A DNA stretch of 64,000 nt from M55B144 sp964550615 (GTDB taxonomy: Bacteria; Bipolaricaulota; Bipolaricaulia; UBA7950; UBA9294). The notes beneath the pieces are model-generated. The model worked only from the letters and a program-made list of their open reading frames with translations, was not told where the DNA came from and ran no database searches. The stretch is taken from NCBI GenBank assembly GCA_964550615.1, contig CAZKAB010000003.1:30218-94217 (forward strand), given 5' to 3'. Position 1 is the first letter of the stretch, and each line of letters starts with the position of its first letter. Of the stretch, positions 17,458 to 26,230 are shown piece after piece. The position numbers and the translations under genes are program-made.

Positions 17458-19194
17458 CTATCGTCCTCGCAGTCTCTTTGTCGCGTCCAGGTCGACCCTC
17501 ATCGGATCGCCGACGAGAACCACGCCGTATGTCTTCTCGGCAATCTCACTTGTTATGTATCCATCGATTACGTCGGCGCATACCGCATCGGGGTCGCGGA
17601 GCATCGGGTCGCCGTATCCGCCGCCCATGCCGGTAATGAAGCGCGCCACATCTCCCTCTCCCAGTTCTTCCTTGGAGAAGCGCCCTCGCCGCTCGACCGC
17701 TCCATCCTTGGTGCGCACTTCCACCATGTTGGGAGTGCCAAGCATTCCTTCCGCCAATCCCCAGGGGGGGAACTTGTTTCGTCCGAAGCTGGCGGTGACG
17801 AACGCCTTGGAGTTCGTAATGCGATAATCCTTCACGAGTCCGTATCCGCCACGCCATTGGCCGTGTCCGCCATCGACAATATTCAACCCGTACTGATCGA
17901 CGATGAACGGATAGCGAGTCTCCGCCACCTCGATCGACAGCACATAGGTCTCGCCGTCACCGGAGCAAACGAGGCCGTTCTCTCCGTCTTTCCCCTTGCC
18001 GGCTCCCCAGCCGCCGGCGTTCGGCTCGACGGAAAAGAACCACTCCCCCGTGTCGTCATCGATGCCGCTCACGGTTGTGCCGCATACGCTCAGGAAATGG
18101 CCGGCAGTGATACGCTGCGGGATAGCATCGGCCAACGCCCTCCAAACCACATCTCCGGCATAGCTGTCCGATTCCCAATATGTGCTGATCGGGGCGGGTC
18201 GCTTCGGATTGAAGACCGTGTCCTCGGGGACGATCACCTTCAGCGGCGTGAATAAGCCTTCATTCGGTGAACCATGCGGGCTTACCACCGCCTTGTAGGC
18301 GAACTTGGCCGTGCTGATCAGCGCGGACAGGGGAGCGTTGATCGGGCCGCGGCAGGTCTTGCCTGTGCCGGTGTAGTCGACAATGAATTCCTCGTCGGTG
18401 ATCGTCACCTTCACCTTGACCAGCACCGGCTCGCCACCCAGGCCGTCATCATCGATGTATTCCTCTGCGAAGAACTCTCCCTTAGGAAGCGACTTGAGCT
18501 CTGCCAATGCTTCTTGTCTCCCTTGCTCGAGATAGATGTCGATCGACGCAAGCACCGTATCGAGTCCGTACTTGTCACAGATCTGGGTTATCCGATTGGC
18601 CGCCACCTGGAGTGACGCCGCCTGCGCCCTCATGTCGCCCAAGATCATCTCGGGAACGCGGATGTTTCTTGTCAATATATCTACGATCCCCGAGATTTCC
18701 TTTCCCCGTTCGATAATCTTTACACACGGGAACTGCAATCCCTCCTGATAGATTTCAGTTGCATTGGGAGACCAGCTACCGGGATCCTTCCCTCCGATGT
18801 CGTTCCAATGGCCTTTGCTCGCCGCAAACATGATCGGCTCATTGCGGTAGAAAACGGGCATCACAAGAACGACGTCGTTCTGATGCGTCGCCCCGCCCAT
18901 GTAGGGATCGTTGAGGATTATCACGTCTCCCTCTTCGAGCCCGTCGATTCCGAACTTGTTCAGCACTTCTTGCACGGCATCGGTAAGGACTCCGATGAAC
19001 GGAGGGATACCGTTCGCTTGTGCAATCATGCGCGCCTTGGCATCGGTGACCGCGCAGCCGTAGTCGAGTACCTCATAGATGACGGAGCTCTTGCTTGTGC
19101 GTCCGAACGCAACGAACATCTGCTCGGCGGCCGAGATCAGCGCCCGCTTGATCACTTCTATGGTAAAGGGATCGATGTCTAGTTTACTCGGCAC
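17458..19194 (-). CDS. hyuB: Hydantoinase B / oxoprolinase family protein
   Basis: A 578-residue HyuB protein, the partner of HyuA in ATP-dependent N-methylhydantoinase, acetone carboxylase-related and oxoprolinase enzymes. Family blocks include MIAQANGIPPFIGVL, DVIILNDPYMGGATHQNDVV, KGHWNDIGGKDPGSW and GMGGGYGDPMLRDP near the C-terminus. The GTG at 19194 is preferred: GGAGGTGCAGC lies directly upstream and it overlaps the HyuA stop by 11 bases. HyuA and HyuB together probably hydrolyse a cyclic amide at the expense of ATP. Confidence 0.9.
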   Translation of the reverse strand: MPSKLDIDPFTIEVIKRALISAAEQMFVAFGRTSKSSVIYEVLDYGCAVTDAKARMIAQANGIPPFIGVLTDAVQEVLNKFGIDGLEEGDVIILNDPYMGGATHQNDVVLVMPVFYRNEPIMFAASKGHWNDIGGKDPGSWSPNATEIYQEGLQFPCVKIIERGKEISGIVDILTRNIRVPEMILGDMRAQAASLQVAANRITQICDKYGLDTVLASIDIYLEQGRQEALAELKSLPKGEFFAEEYIDDDGLGGEPVLVKVKVTITDEEFIVDYTGTGKTCRGPINAPLSALISTAKFAYKAVVSPHGSPNEGLFTPLKVIVPEDTVFNPKRPAPISTYWESDSYAGDVVWRALADAIPQRITAGHFLSVCGTTVSGIDDDTGEWFFSVEPNAGGWGAGKGKDGENGLVCSGDGETYVLSIEVAETRYPFIVDQYGLNIVDGGHGQWRGGYGLVKDYRITNSKAFVTASFGRNKFPPWGLAEGMLGTPNMVEVRTKDGAVERRGRFSKEELGEGDVARFITGMGGGYGDPMLRDPDAVCADVIDGYITSEIAEKTYGVVLVGDPMRVDLDATKRLRGR

Positions 19195-21250
19195 GCTGCA
19201 CCTCCGTGACAACCAGATTTCCGAAGTCATCGACAGTCAGTTGCTGCCCGGGGCAGACGATGGTCGTACACGCCGGCTCCTCAACTACTGCTGGGCCTAC
19301 GATTGCGGCTTGCGGGGGGAGGAGGTCGCGCTCATAGACCTTGCTTCCTACCTCGCCCACATCCTCGAAACGGACGGGGCGTTCACCCTTGCATGCCTGT
19401 TCGAGATTGCATCCGCCACTCTCCATTCGTTTGAACGATGGTTTCTTCTCTTCTCCCCAACCGACAAGATGGAAGTTCACCACCTCCACGGGGTCGTCTT
19501 GTCGGAAGGAATATGCCTGCTCGTGGAGTTCGTGGAACTTGTCGATCAGCAGGTCGAAGCGATCCTTTCCTTGCAGCATTTCATCGGATACTGGTGTGCG
19601 CACCGTATGTTCCTGCCCTTTGTAGCGAAGGTCGAGAAAGCGTTCGAACCACACGCGTTCTAGCGGGAAGTCTTCATCGGAGAACTGGGCGCGCGCCTCA
19701 CCTTCGAGATCGGCGAATAGCGCGGCGATGGCCGCGAGATGAGCGGGGTCGCATCCAATCAGGCGGGTGCGGATAAAATCGTGTCTGAGATTGGTCATTA
19801 GCATTCCCCATGCAGAGAATTGCCCGGGCGCGCGCGGCACAATTACCTTGCGCATGTGTAATTCGCGCGCCAGAGTTGCCCCGTGCAGTCCGCCCGCTCC
19901 TCCGGAAGCAACCAATGCGAAGTCGCGTGGATCGTATCCACGCTCGATACTTACGCGCTCCAGAGCGGCCTGCATATTGGCGTTGGCCAGGCGGATGATT
20001 CCGAGCGCGGCTTCCACAATAGAGATTCCAAACGGATCAGCGATCTTCCTCACGGCGGCCTCGGCCTTCTCCACGTCCAGCCGCATCTGCCCACCGAGGA
20101 AGTACCCGGCACTTAGGCGGCCGGTAAGCAAGTTAGCGTCAGTCACCGTCGGCTCATCGCCACCCAGCGCATAGCAGGCCGGTCCCGGATCGGCTCCAGC
20201 GCTGAGCGGACCGACATGGAGGGCGCCTCCTCGATCGATCCATGCGATCGAGCCGCCGCCCGCCCCCACCTCTACAATATCTACTACGGGAACCTTTAGC
20301 GGATACCCGGCCCAAGTGGCCGTCTTCTCCAGATGATAGTCGGTGTTGATCTTAAGATTGCCGTTGTCGATCAGGCTAACCTTTGCCGTTGTCCCCCCCA
20401 TGTCGAACGAGATCACACTCTTCTCATCCGCAGCTGCGGCAACGATACTCGCTCCGATCACGCCGCCCACCGGTCCCGATTCAATCAGGTGAATCGGGAC
20501 ACGCTGGGCAAGCGGGAAGGTTGTAGTGCCACCATTTGACTGCATTGCGTATTTAGCGCCCGCTATTCCCATTTGCAGCAACTCATCTTCGAGGGTAGCC
20601 AGGTAGAGTTTCGCCGTCGGCTGTACATACGCGTTGAGGGCCACGGTGTTGGTACGTTCGTATTCGCGCCACTCTTGTGTGATCTCATGCGATACGGTCA
20701 CGGATGCCTCGGGATAGAGCTTTTCGATCATCTGTTTCGTTCGCTGCTCGTGCGCATGGTTGGCATAGGAATGGATATAGCAGACGGCTATCGCTTCGAT
20801 CCCGGCCTTTTTGCATTCCTCTACTGCAAGGGCTACGTCCTCTTCTTGCAGGGGCTGGAGCACTGTTCCGCGATGGTCGACCCGCTCGCGTACCTCAAAT
20901 CGAAAGCGTCGCGGAATGAACGGCTTCGGCTTCTGATAGAACAGGTTGTACATGTCCGTACGGTTTGCGCGTTGGATCTCGAGCACATCACGGAATCCGT
21001 GCGTCGTGATCAGGGCGGTCTTGGCGCCCGTCCTCTCGGTAAGAGAGTTGATGACAACCGTTGTGCCGTGGACGAATTGGCGTATCTCGTTGGGATCGAG
21101 CCCGCTCTTTCTGATCGTCCGAATTACGCCGGTGGCGAAGTTCTCCGGGGTGGTGAGTTCCTTTTCCAGGACAACATCTCCCCTCACTTCTTCCAAGGCG
21201 ACAAGATCGGTGAACGTGCCGCCGATATCAATGGCTAGCCGTTTTGCCAT
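19184..21250 (-). CDS. hyuA: Hydantoinase A / oxoprolinase family protein, full length
   Basis: A 688-residue HyuA protein of the ASKHA superfamily with the N-terminal IDIGGTFTDLVAL phosphate loop, VHGTTVVINSLTERTGAKTALITT, SFDMGGTTAKVSLI and DPGPACYALGGDEPTVTDANL blocks and a complete C-terminal domain. It is longer by about 150 residues than the short HyuA at 8638-10239. ATG at 21250 has GGAGGAGG upstream and overlaps the regulator stop by 16 bases, so the regulator and HyuA are co-translated. Forms a complex with HyuB. Confidence 0.9.
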   Translation of the reverse strand: MAKRLAIDIGGTFTDLVALEEVRGDVVLEKELTTPENFATGVIRTIRKSGLDPNEIRQFVHGTTVVINSLTERTGAKTALITTHGFRDVLEIQRANRTDMYNLFYQKPKPFIPRRFRFEVRERVDHRGTVLQPLQEEDVALAVEECKKAGIEAIAVCYIHSYANHAHEQRTKQMIEKLYPEASVTVSHEITQEWREYERTNTVALNAYVQPTAKLYLATLEDELLQMGIAGAKYAMQSNGGTTTFPLAQRVPIHLIESGPVGGVIGASIVAAAADEKSVISFDMGGTTAKVSLIDNGNLKINTDYHLEKTATWAGYPLKVPVVDIVEVGAGGGSIAWIDRGGALHVGPLSAGADPGPACYALGGDEPTVTDANLLTGRLSAGYFLGGQMRLDVEKAEAAVRKIADPFGISIVEAALGIIRLANANMQAALERVSIERGYDPRDFALVASGGAGGLHGATLARELHMRKVIVPRAPGQFSAWGMLMTNLRHDFIRTRLIGCDPAHLAAIAALFADLEGEARAQFSDEDFPLERVWFERFLDLRYKGQEHTVRTPVSDEMLQGKDRFDLLIDKFHELHEQAYSFRQDDPVEVVNFHLVGWGEEKKPSFKRMESGGCNLEQACKGERPVRFEDVGEVGSKVYERDLLPPQAAIVGPAVVEEPACTTIVCPGQQLTVDDFGNLVVTEVQRAE

Positions 21251-21816
21251 TCGAGATGTCCTCCTCCTTCCAGTAGCTTCATTGTCAAGACCCACAGGAT
21301 CTTTGTCGTTGTGTCACCCGGATTCTGAACGGTGTGTTCCTGCGTTGAAAAGATGTGAAAACTGTCGCCGGGGCCGAGGACATCTTCCTTGTCTCCCACC
21401 TGCAACAGAACCTGCCCCTCCAGGACGTAGCCGAACTCCTCGCCCACATGCGTCACGCGCGGAGGATGGTAGTGCGGCGGGTACTCGGCGATGAGAGCCT
21501 CGAGGATACGATCTGTCATTGAATTGGAGAGCAGATTGTAGGTCACCTGGGCATCGCCGATCTTGATCCTGCTGCGCGGTTTTCCCGCTCTTACTACCAA
21601 CGGCCCGTCGCTCGGCATGGCGGCGAAGAAGTGCGTCACCGGTACTTCCAGCGCATCGCAGATGGCGCGAAGCGACGATATCGAAAGAGATGACAGCCCT
21701 CGCTCAACCTGAGACAAAAATCCTATGGAAAGGCCGCATCGAGAAGAGACATCTTCCAATGTTAATCCCTTACGTTGACGCAATGAGCGGAGTCCTCGAC
21801 CGATTTCGTGGTCCAT
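21235..21816 (-). CDS. XRE-family transcriptional regulator with C-terminal cupin
   Basis: A 193-residue regulator: helix-turn-helix (about residues 5-60, RQRKGLTLEDVSSRCGLSI, with FLSQVERG as recognition helix) joined to a cupin_2 sensor domain (about 105-180) with PPHYHPPRVTHVGEEFGYVLEG and later HTVQNPG. This PuuR-like architecture often controls amine or amino acid catabolism and senses a small ligand or metal in the cupin. It is the first gene of the long minus-strand operon and thus likely autoregulates it. The promoter at 21824-21851 leaves almost no untranslated leader, so translation may begin on a leaderless mRNA. Confidence 0.88.
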   Translation of the reverse strand: MDHEIGRGLRSLRQRKGLTLEDVSSRCGLSIGFLSQVERGLSSLSISSLRAICDALEVPVTHFFAAMPSDGPLVVRAGKPRSRIKIGDAQVTYNLLSNSMTDRILEALIAEYPPHYHPPRVTHVGEEFGYVLEGQVLLQVGDKEDVLGPGDSFHIFSTQEHTVQNPGDTTTKILWVLTMKLLEGGGHLEWQNG

Positions 21817-21823
21817 GTTTTTC

Positions 21824-21851
21824 AGTATAGTGAAATTTTTTTAGCTGTCAA
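21824..21851 (-). promoter_or_regulatory. Near-consensus sigma-70 type promoter of the catabolic operon
   Basis: On the minus strand TTGACA (21846-21851) is a perfect -35 and TATACT (21824-21829) a near-perfect -10, with a 16-base A/T-rich spacer. The predicted start of transcription falls about seven bases on, next to the regulator ATG at 21816, so the mRNA would have a leader of zero to two bases. Confidence 0.75.
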
Positions 21852-22155
21852 GCGGACAACCACACCTGCTCCACCAGTAACCTACTCATGCAAAGAGATG
21901 TGAATGAAATGACGGCTATTGGGTATGAGTGCTTCAGGAGGTCCTGGTTATGCCATGGTGAGTGCGACTGCCGATGATCACATGCAGCATCCGGATACGA
22001 CACTAATCGCGCGAAGCAGCAACTTGCTAGAACAGGTTACTTCAGGGGGTAGGAAGCCCACATGAACCTGGCGGGCAATCAAGTAATGTGATTTGCAGCA
22101 CTGTGAATCTTCCGCCTGTCGTGTATACTCCGTTTATATTTGAAAGGAGGCTCTC
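21852..22155. other. Intergenic region between divergent genes
   Basis: About 300 bases without a convincing gene. It contains the divergent upstream regions of the XRE-cupin operon and the small ribbon-helix-helix gene. A TATACT hexamer at 22124-22129 could be the -10 of the latter, but no good -35 sits at the right distance. I see no tRNA or known riboswitch. Confidence 0.5.
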
Positions 22156-22338
22156 GTGCCAAAGCAAACACTCGACAAAGTATCAATCTACGTTCCCAAG
22201 AACAGAATACATCTTCGGCCCATCGAAAGGCTCGCTGAGCTGGCTGACAAGGAAGATCGTTCCGTCAGCTATCTGGCCGTCGAGGCAATTCTTCAGTACC
22301 TACAAGAAGAGGAAGAGCAAGAACCGGGTCGAAACTGA
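22156..22338 (+). CDS. Small ribbon-helix-helix-like protein
   Basis: A 60-residue protein starting at a GTG five bases after an excellent AAAGGAGG site. A beta-strand (DKVSIYVPK) followed by two helices (PIERLAELADKEDRSVSYLAVEAILQYLQEEEE) fits the CopG/Arc ribbon-helix-helix fold used by small DNA-binding regulators and antitoxins. No toxin gene is adjacent: the next gene on either side is on the other strand. It is followed by a hairpin at 22391-22417. Confidence 0.65.
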   Translation: MPKQTLDKVSIYVPKNRIHLRPIERLAELADKEDRSVSYLAVEAILQYLQEEEEQEPGRN

Positions 22339-22390
22339 TCTTCGGCATAACTGTCGTAGACAATTGACTTGCCTAAACACTGAAACAAGA

Positions 22391-22417
22391 GCCGACCCGC
22401 GCAAAAGGCGGGTCGGC
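22391..22417. terminator. Bidirectional hairpin terminator
   Basis: A perfect 10-base stem, GCCGACCCGC (22391-22400) with GCGGGTCGGC (22408-22417) and a 7-base loop, lies between two convergent genes. It is followed by CTTCTTAT on plus and by TCTTGTTT on minus, so it could stop both transcripts. Confidence 0.75.
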
Positions 22418-22450
22418 CTTCTTATATGCCAGCATCTCGATACGGTGCAG

Positions 22451-24682
22451 CTATACTTCTTGTTCCGATTGTGCACGGAAGACGAGTACGTCGGCCATCG
22501 CGGCGGCATCGACCGTGACCCGGGCGCCATCCTTGATTTCGCCAGTTACGATCCTCATCGCCAGAGGGTTCTCTATTAGGCGCTTCAAGGCGCGTTCGAG
22601 AGGCCGAGCACCGTAGTGCGGATCGTATCCCTCTTTTGTCAGGATCTTCTTCGCCTCCTCAGTCACGTTCAAGACGATCCTCTGCTCTGCCAGCCGCTTG
22701 TTCAACGCGTCGATTTTGAGGTTAACGATCTGAGCTATCGCCTCTTCAGCAAGTGGGTGGAAGATGATCGTATCGTCGATCCGGTTTAGGAACTCAGGCC
22801 GGAATGCGCGACGCAATTCATCTTCGATTTTCTCGCGCACATCGCTCTCACGGACGCCTTCCGAGAAGAGTTCGCTTCCGATATTGGAGGTCATGATGAT
22901 GATTGTGTGCCTGAAGTCGACGGTGCGGCCGTGACCGTCAGTCAATCGGCCTTCGTCTAGAAGCTGCAGCAACAAGTTCATCACCTGCGGATGCGCCTTC
23001 TCAATCTCATCGAACAGCACAACCTGGTACGGCCGCCGCCGCACGGCTTCGGTAAGCTGCCCGCCTTCTTCGTAACCGACATACCCCGGCGGCGATCCGA
23101 TGAGACGCGCCACTGCGTGCCGCTCCATGTACTCTGACATGTCAATCCGTTGTAGCGCGCTGTCGCTTCCAAACAGGAATGCTGCCAGTGCTTTGGCAAG
23201 CTCCGTCTTCCCCACCCCGGTCGGCCCGAGGAAGAGGAAGGTGCCGATCGGCTTGCGCGGATCGGACAGGCCGGCGCGCGAATGACGCACCGCCTCAGCA
23301 ACAGCGTGCACACCCTCTTCTTGATCGATGACGCGCGCGTGCAACAGGTCCTCCATCTGAGCAAGACGCGACCTCTCCTCTTCGAGCATTCGCTCCGCGG
23401 GAATACCCGTCCACTGAGATACAATCGCCGCGATCTGCGGTGCGGCCACCTCCCGATCGCCGCCCTCGACCTGAATCCGGCTCGCCGCCTCGTCGAGAAG
23501 GTCTATGGCCTTGTCCGGAAGAAAACGATCCGTGATATAGCGCTCGGACAGCCGCGCTGCCGCCTGGATCGCTTCGTCGGTGATCTTGACGTCATGATGC
23601 TCCTCAAGCTTCTCCCGCAATCCGGTTAGAATCGCCACCGTATCCTCGATCGTCGGTTCACCTACGTAGACGCGCTGCAACCGTCTCTCGAGAGCGGAAT
23701 CCTTCTCGATGTGCTCGCGATATTCATTCAATGTCGTTGCCCCGATTAGTTGGAACTTTCCGCGGGACAACGGCTCTTTGAGCATATTCGAGGCGTCGAT
23801 CGCCCCCTCAGCGGCTCCGGCGCCGACGATCATGTGGAGTTCGTCAACGAACACGAGCGTCTTGCCGGCCGTCGCCTCGATCTCTTTTATAACGGCCTTG
23901 AGGCGATCCTCGAACTCGCCGCGAAACTTCGAGCCGGCGACCATCGACGCAATATCAAGCGCAATGATCTCCTTTCCTTTCAGAGAGGCCGGGACATCAT
24001 CGGCGGCGATCCTCTGAGCCAGCCCTTCAACCACGGCTGTCTTTCCCACGCCAGGCTCCCCGATCAATACCGGATTGTTCTTCCGCCTACGGGAGAGAAT
24101 CTGCTCCATGCGCAGGATTTCTTGCTCGCGACCGATTACCGGATCAAGCTCTCCCCGTGCAGCCATCTCGGTGAGATTTGTCGAGTACTTCTTTAGGATT
24201 TGATACTGGTCTTCCGAGTCGCGCGTTGTCACCCGCTGCTCGCCACGTACGCCACGAAGCGCAGTATAGATGGACTCTGGCGTGATCTGATGCTTGTCGA
24301 GCACCCGCTTCAGGCTGGGGTCTGTCGTACGGCTGATCGACAGTAGTAGATGGTCGACGCCGACATACTCATCGTGCAGTCGCTCCGCTTCCATCTGCGC
24401 ACCGGCGACGACAGAATCCAGGCGTGGCGTGATGTAGACCTGCGTGCCGAGAGAGCCGGCGATGGACGGCTTCCCTTTGAGAAGCACGTCGAGGTCTTTG
24501 CTCAGCCCGGTGAGATTTACGCCCATCTCCTGCAAGAGATCGCGGCCAACCCCTTCCTTGGTGGCAAGCACTGTGAAGATGTGCTCCACGTCGAGTTGGT
24601 TATGCTTGTAGCGCGTCAAGAGATCTTGTGCTTCGTGAAACAGCTCTTGCGCGCCTTCAGTCATTCTATCGAAACGAATCAT
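22451..24682 (-). CDS. ClpB-like double AAA+ unfoldase lacking the middle domain
   Basis: A 743-residue Hsp100 protein. It has a Clp N-domain (residues 1-145), NBD1 with Walker A GEPGVGKT (208-215), Walker B FVDEL (near 280) and pore loop KFRGEF, and NBD2 with GPTGVGKT (486-493), VLFDEIEKAH and pore loop GYVGYEEGG. Between NBD1 (DEAASRIQ) and the WTGIP motif only about 20 residues remain where ClpB has a coiled-coil M-domain of about 120. No IGL/IGF-type ClpP loop is visible before the FRPEFLNRID motif, so pairing with ClpP is unlikely. ATG at 24682 is preceded by GGGTGATC. A CIRCE operator and promoter lie directly upstream, so HrcA heat-shock control is expected. Confidence 0.85.
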   Translation of the reverse strand: MIRFDRMTEGAQELFHEAQDLLTRYKHNQLDVEHIFTVLATKEGVGRDLLQEMGVNLTGLSKDLDVLLKGKPSIAGSLGTQVYITPRLDSVVAGAQMEAERLHDEYVGVDHLLLSISRTTDPSLKRVLDKHQITPESIYTALRGVRGEQRVTTRDSEDQYQILKKYSTNLTEMAARGELDPVIGREQEILRMEQILSRRRKNNPVLIGEPGVGKTAVVEGLAQRIAADDVPASLKGKEIIALDIASMVAGSKFRGEFEDRLKAVIKEIEATAGKTLVFVDELHMIVGAGAAEGAIDASNMLKEPLSRGKFQLIGATTLNEYREHIEKDSALERRLQRVYVGEPTIEDTVAILTGLREKLEEHHDVKITDEAIQAAARLSERYITDRFLPDKAIDLLDEAASRIQVEGGDREVAAPQIAAIVSQWTGIPAERMLEEERSRLAQMEDLLHARVIDQEEGVHAVAEAVRHSRAGLSDPRKPIGTFLFLGPTGVGKTELAKALAAFLFGSDSALQRIDMSEYMERHAVARLIGSPPGYVGYEEGGQLTEAVRRRPYQVVLFDEIEKAHPQVMNLLLQLLDEGRLTDGHGRTVDFRHTIIIMTSNIGSELFSEGVRESDVREKIEDELRRAFRPEFLNRIDDTIIFHPLAEEAIAQIVNLKIDALNKRLAEQRIVLNVTEEAKKILTKEGYDPHYGARPLERALKRLIENPLAMRIVTGEIKDGARVTVDAAAMADVLVFRAQSEQEV

Positions 24683-24697
24683 GATGATCACCCGCCA

Positions 24698-24724
24698 TTA
24701 GCAGTCGCTTACCTTGATTGCTAA
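24698..24724 (-). promoter_or_regulatory. CIRCE operator (HrcA binding site)
   Basis: Read on the minus strand: arm TTAGCAATC, 9-base spacer, arm GACTGCTAA. The CIRCE consensus is TTAGCACTC-N9-GAGTGCTAA; each arm differs by one base (16 of 18 match) and the spacer length is exact. It lies between the -10 hexamer and the start codon of the ClpB-like gene, the normal repressor position. HrcA itself is not in the window. Confidence 0.85.
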
Positions 24725-24752
24725 TAGTAGTGCGAATCGGAGGCGATTGCAA
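24724..24752 (-). promoter_or_regulatory. Promoter of the ClpB-like gene
   Basis: On the minus strand TTGCAA (24747-24752) and TACTAT (24724-24729) are separated by exactly 17 bases. The -10 abuts the CIRCE operator, so bound HrcA would block the start of transcription. Confidence 0.65.
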
Positions 24753-25004
24753 GTATTCATCGCCCCAGATTGTGAGATACACTGAGGATGATCTCACAGT
24801 AATACATGCGCCCGAACCCTAAGATGGACTCGATACACGCTATCATTGATTGCACGACAAGCATCATTCAGCAATCACGCGGGCCAAGGAGTCAAAGATG
24901 GGATTACGGCCGCACCCTCCGACGCGGGCACGGATGATACTTGCGTCATCTGCATCGGGTATGCGAAACTGCAGGACAAGCACGCGTACACTGATCGAGG
25001 AGCG

Positions 25005-25595
25005 ATGTTCAACGACATACAGCAACCGATCCTTAAACGAATGCACCACCTTGAGGGCATCGACCGCCTCGATCGAACGGACGGAACAGAGCGCATGCAG
25101 CGCTTGCGCCAGATCCCGCCGATAACAGGCCGGTTCATTGCCCTGTTAGCGGCCGCCGCCCCGGCCGGCGAGTACATCGAGATCGGAACGAGCGCCGGCT
25201 ATTCCACTCTCTGGCTTGCGTTGGCCTGTCGGCTTGTCGGACGGCGAATTACAACATTCGAGATCCTTGCCGCAAAGGTAAAACTCGCAAGAGAGACCTT
25301 CGCTTCGGCTGAAGTGGACGATGTGGTGCGTCTTGTTCATGGCGATGCGTTGACGCAAATTGCCCACTTGGCTGAGATCGGGTTCTGTTTTCTTGACGCG
25401 GAAAAGGAAATATACGCTGGCTGCTATGAGGCCGTCGTCCCGAAGCTGGTACCGGGCGGCATCCTTGTTGCGGACAACGCGATCAACCACGCCGCCACCC
25501 TGCAGCCGATGCTCGACCGCGCGCTGAGCGACGATCGGGTGGATGCACTAATCGTACCTATTGGCAAGGGCGAGCTTGTGTGCAGGCGGAAGTAG
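25005..25595 (+). CDS. O-methyltransferase family 3 (SAM-dependent)
   Basis: A 196-residue class I methyltransferase. The SAM-binding motif I reads YIEIGTSAGYSTLWLAL, an acidic residue ends strand 2 (TTFEI), and FCFLDAEKEIY and GGILVADNAINH correspond to the metal/substrate motifs of catechol-type O-methyltransferases. The ATG at 25005 follows GAGGAG; a longer frame upstream has no ribosome site and an unlikely composition. Substrate unknown. It is convergent with the following HAD gene, 23 bases away. Confidence 0.8.
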   Translation: MFNDIQQPILKRMHHLEGIDRLDRTDGTERMQRLRQIPPITGRFIALLAAAAPAGEYIEIGTSAGYSTLWLALACRLVGRRITTFEILAAKVKLARETFASAEVDDVVRLVHGDALTQIAHLAEIGFCFLDAEKEIYAGCYEAVVPKLVPGGILVADNAINHAATLQPMLDRALSDDRVDALIVPIGKGELVCRRK

Positions 25596-25618
25596 TAGAT
25601 CCGGCCTCGCTCAACCGA

Positions 25619-26230
25619 TCATCCGTTGTTCTCATCCAGTATCCGGATTACGATTGCCTTTGCCTCAATCAGATCGGCGGCCTTGTGATACGAAACGCCA
25701 GCCGGCAAGAGATCACGTACGTATGGCTTGTCGGCCACGAGGATGAACTCAGCAATTCCTGCCCGATCAGCAGCGATGAGGTCGAGATGGGCATCGCCGA
25801 TCGCGATCGCTTCGTCCGGCTGCGCACCGAGCCTAGCCAATGCAAGAAGAAACGCTTGCGGATCGGGCTTGAGCGCGCCGTCATCACGGCTCAAGACAAG
25901 GTCGAACTCCAGTGGATGGCTTTCGAGAACAACATCGACGCTACGGCGTGAGTTGTTGGTGACTAGCGCACACTTGACCCCGGCGTTATGCAACGATTGT
26001 AACAGGTCCTCCGTTCCGGGGATCAGCCTTCCATTCTTTACTCCCAGGGCTTCGTGCCGTTCCAGGATCGCGATCCCCCGCGCCCGCCCTTGCGGCTCCA
26101 AAGCCTTGAGCTGCTCGTAGATCGGTCGTCCGTCGGCCGGAATTCCGATTTCTCGGCGCACTGCCATCCAATCGATGTCAGTTTGCCAGATCGTCCCGTC
26201 CATGTCGAACAGCGTTGCGCGAATCGTCAT
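25619..26230 (-). CDS. HAD-family hydrolase (phosphoglycolate phosphatase-like)
   Basis: A 203-residue HAD phosphatase. Motif I is LFDMDGTIW (nucleophile Asp and second Asp), motif II is LVTNNSR, motif III the Lys in ALKPDPQAF, and motif IV IAIGDAHLDLIAA. A helical cap sits between motifs I and II. These enzymes dephosphorylate small sugar phosphates or phosphoglycolate. The ATG at 26230 has no clear Shine-Dalgarno; seven further upstream codons are possible but unlikely. Confidence 0.82.
   Translation of the reverse strand: MTIRATLFDMDGTIWQTDIDWMAVRREIGIPADGRPIYEQLKALEPQGRARGIAILERHEALGVKNGRLIPGTEDLLQSLHNAGVKCALVTNNSRRSVDVVLESHPLEFDLVLSRDDGALKPDPQAFLLALARLGAQPDEAIAIGDAHLDLIAADRAGIAEFILVADKPYVRDLLPAGVSYHKAADLIEAKAIVIRILDENNG

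Noticed and set aside
24846..25004. N-terminal extension of the O-methyltransferase
   Set aside because: The ATG at 25005 has a GAGGAG site and matches the family start; upstream codons do not resemble the family.
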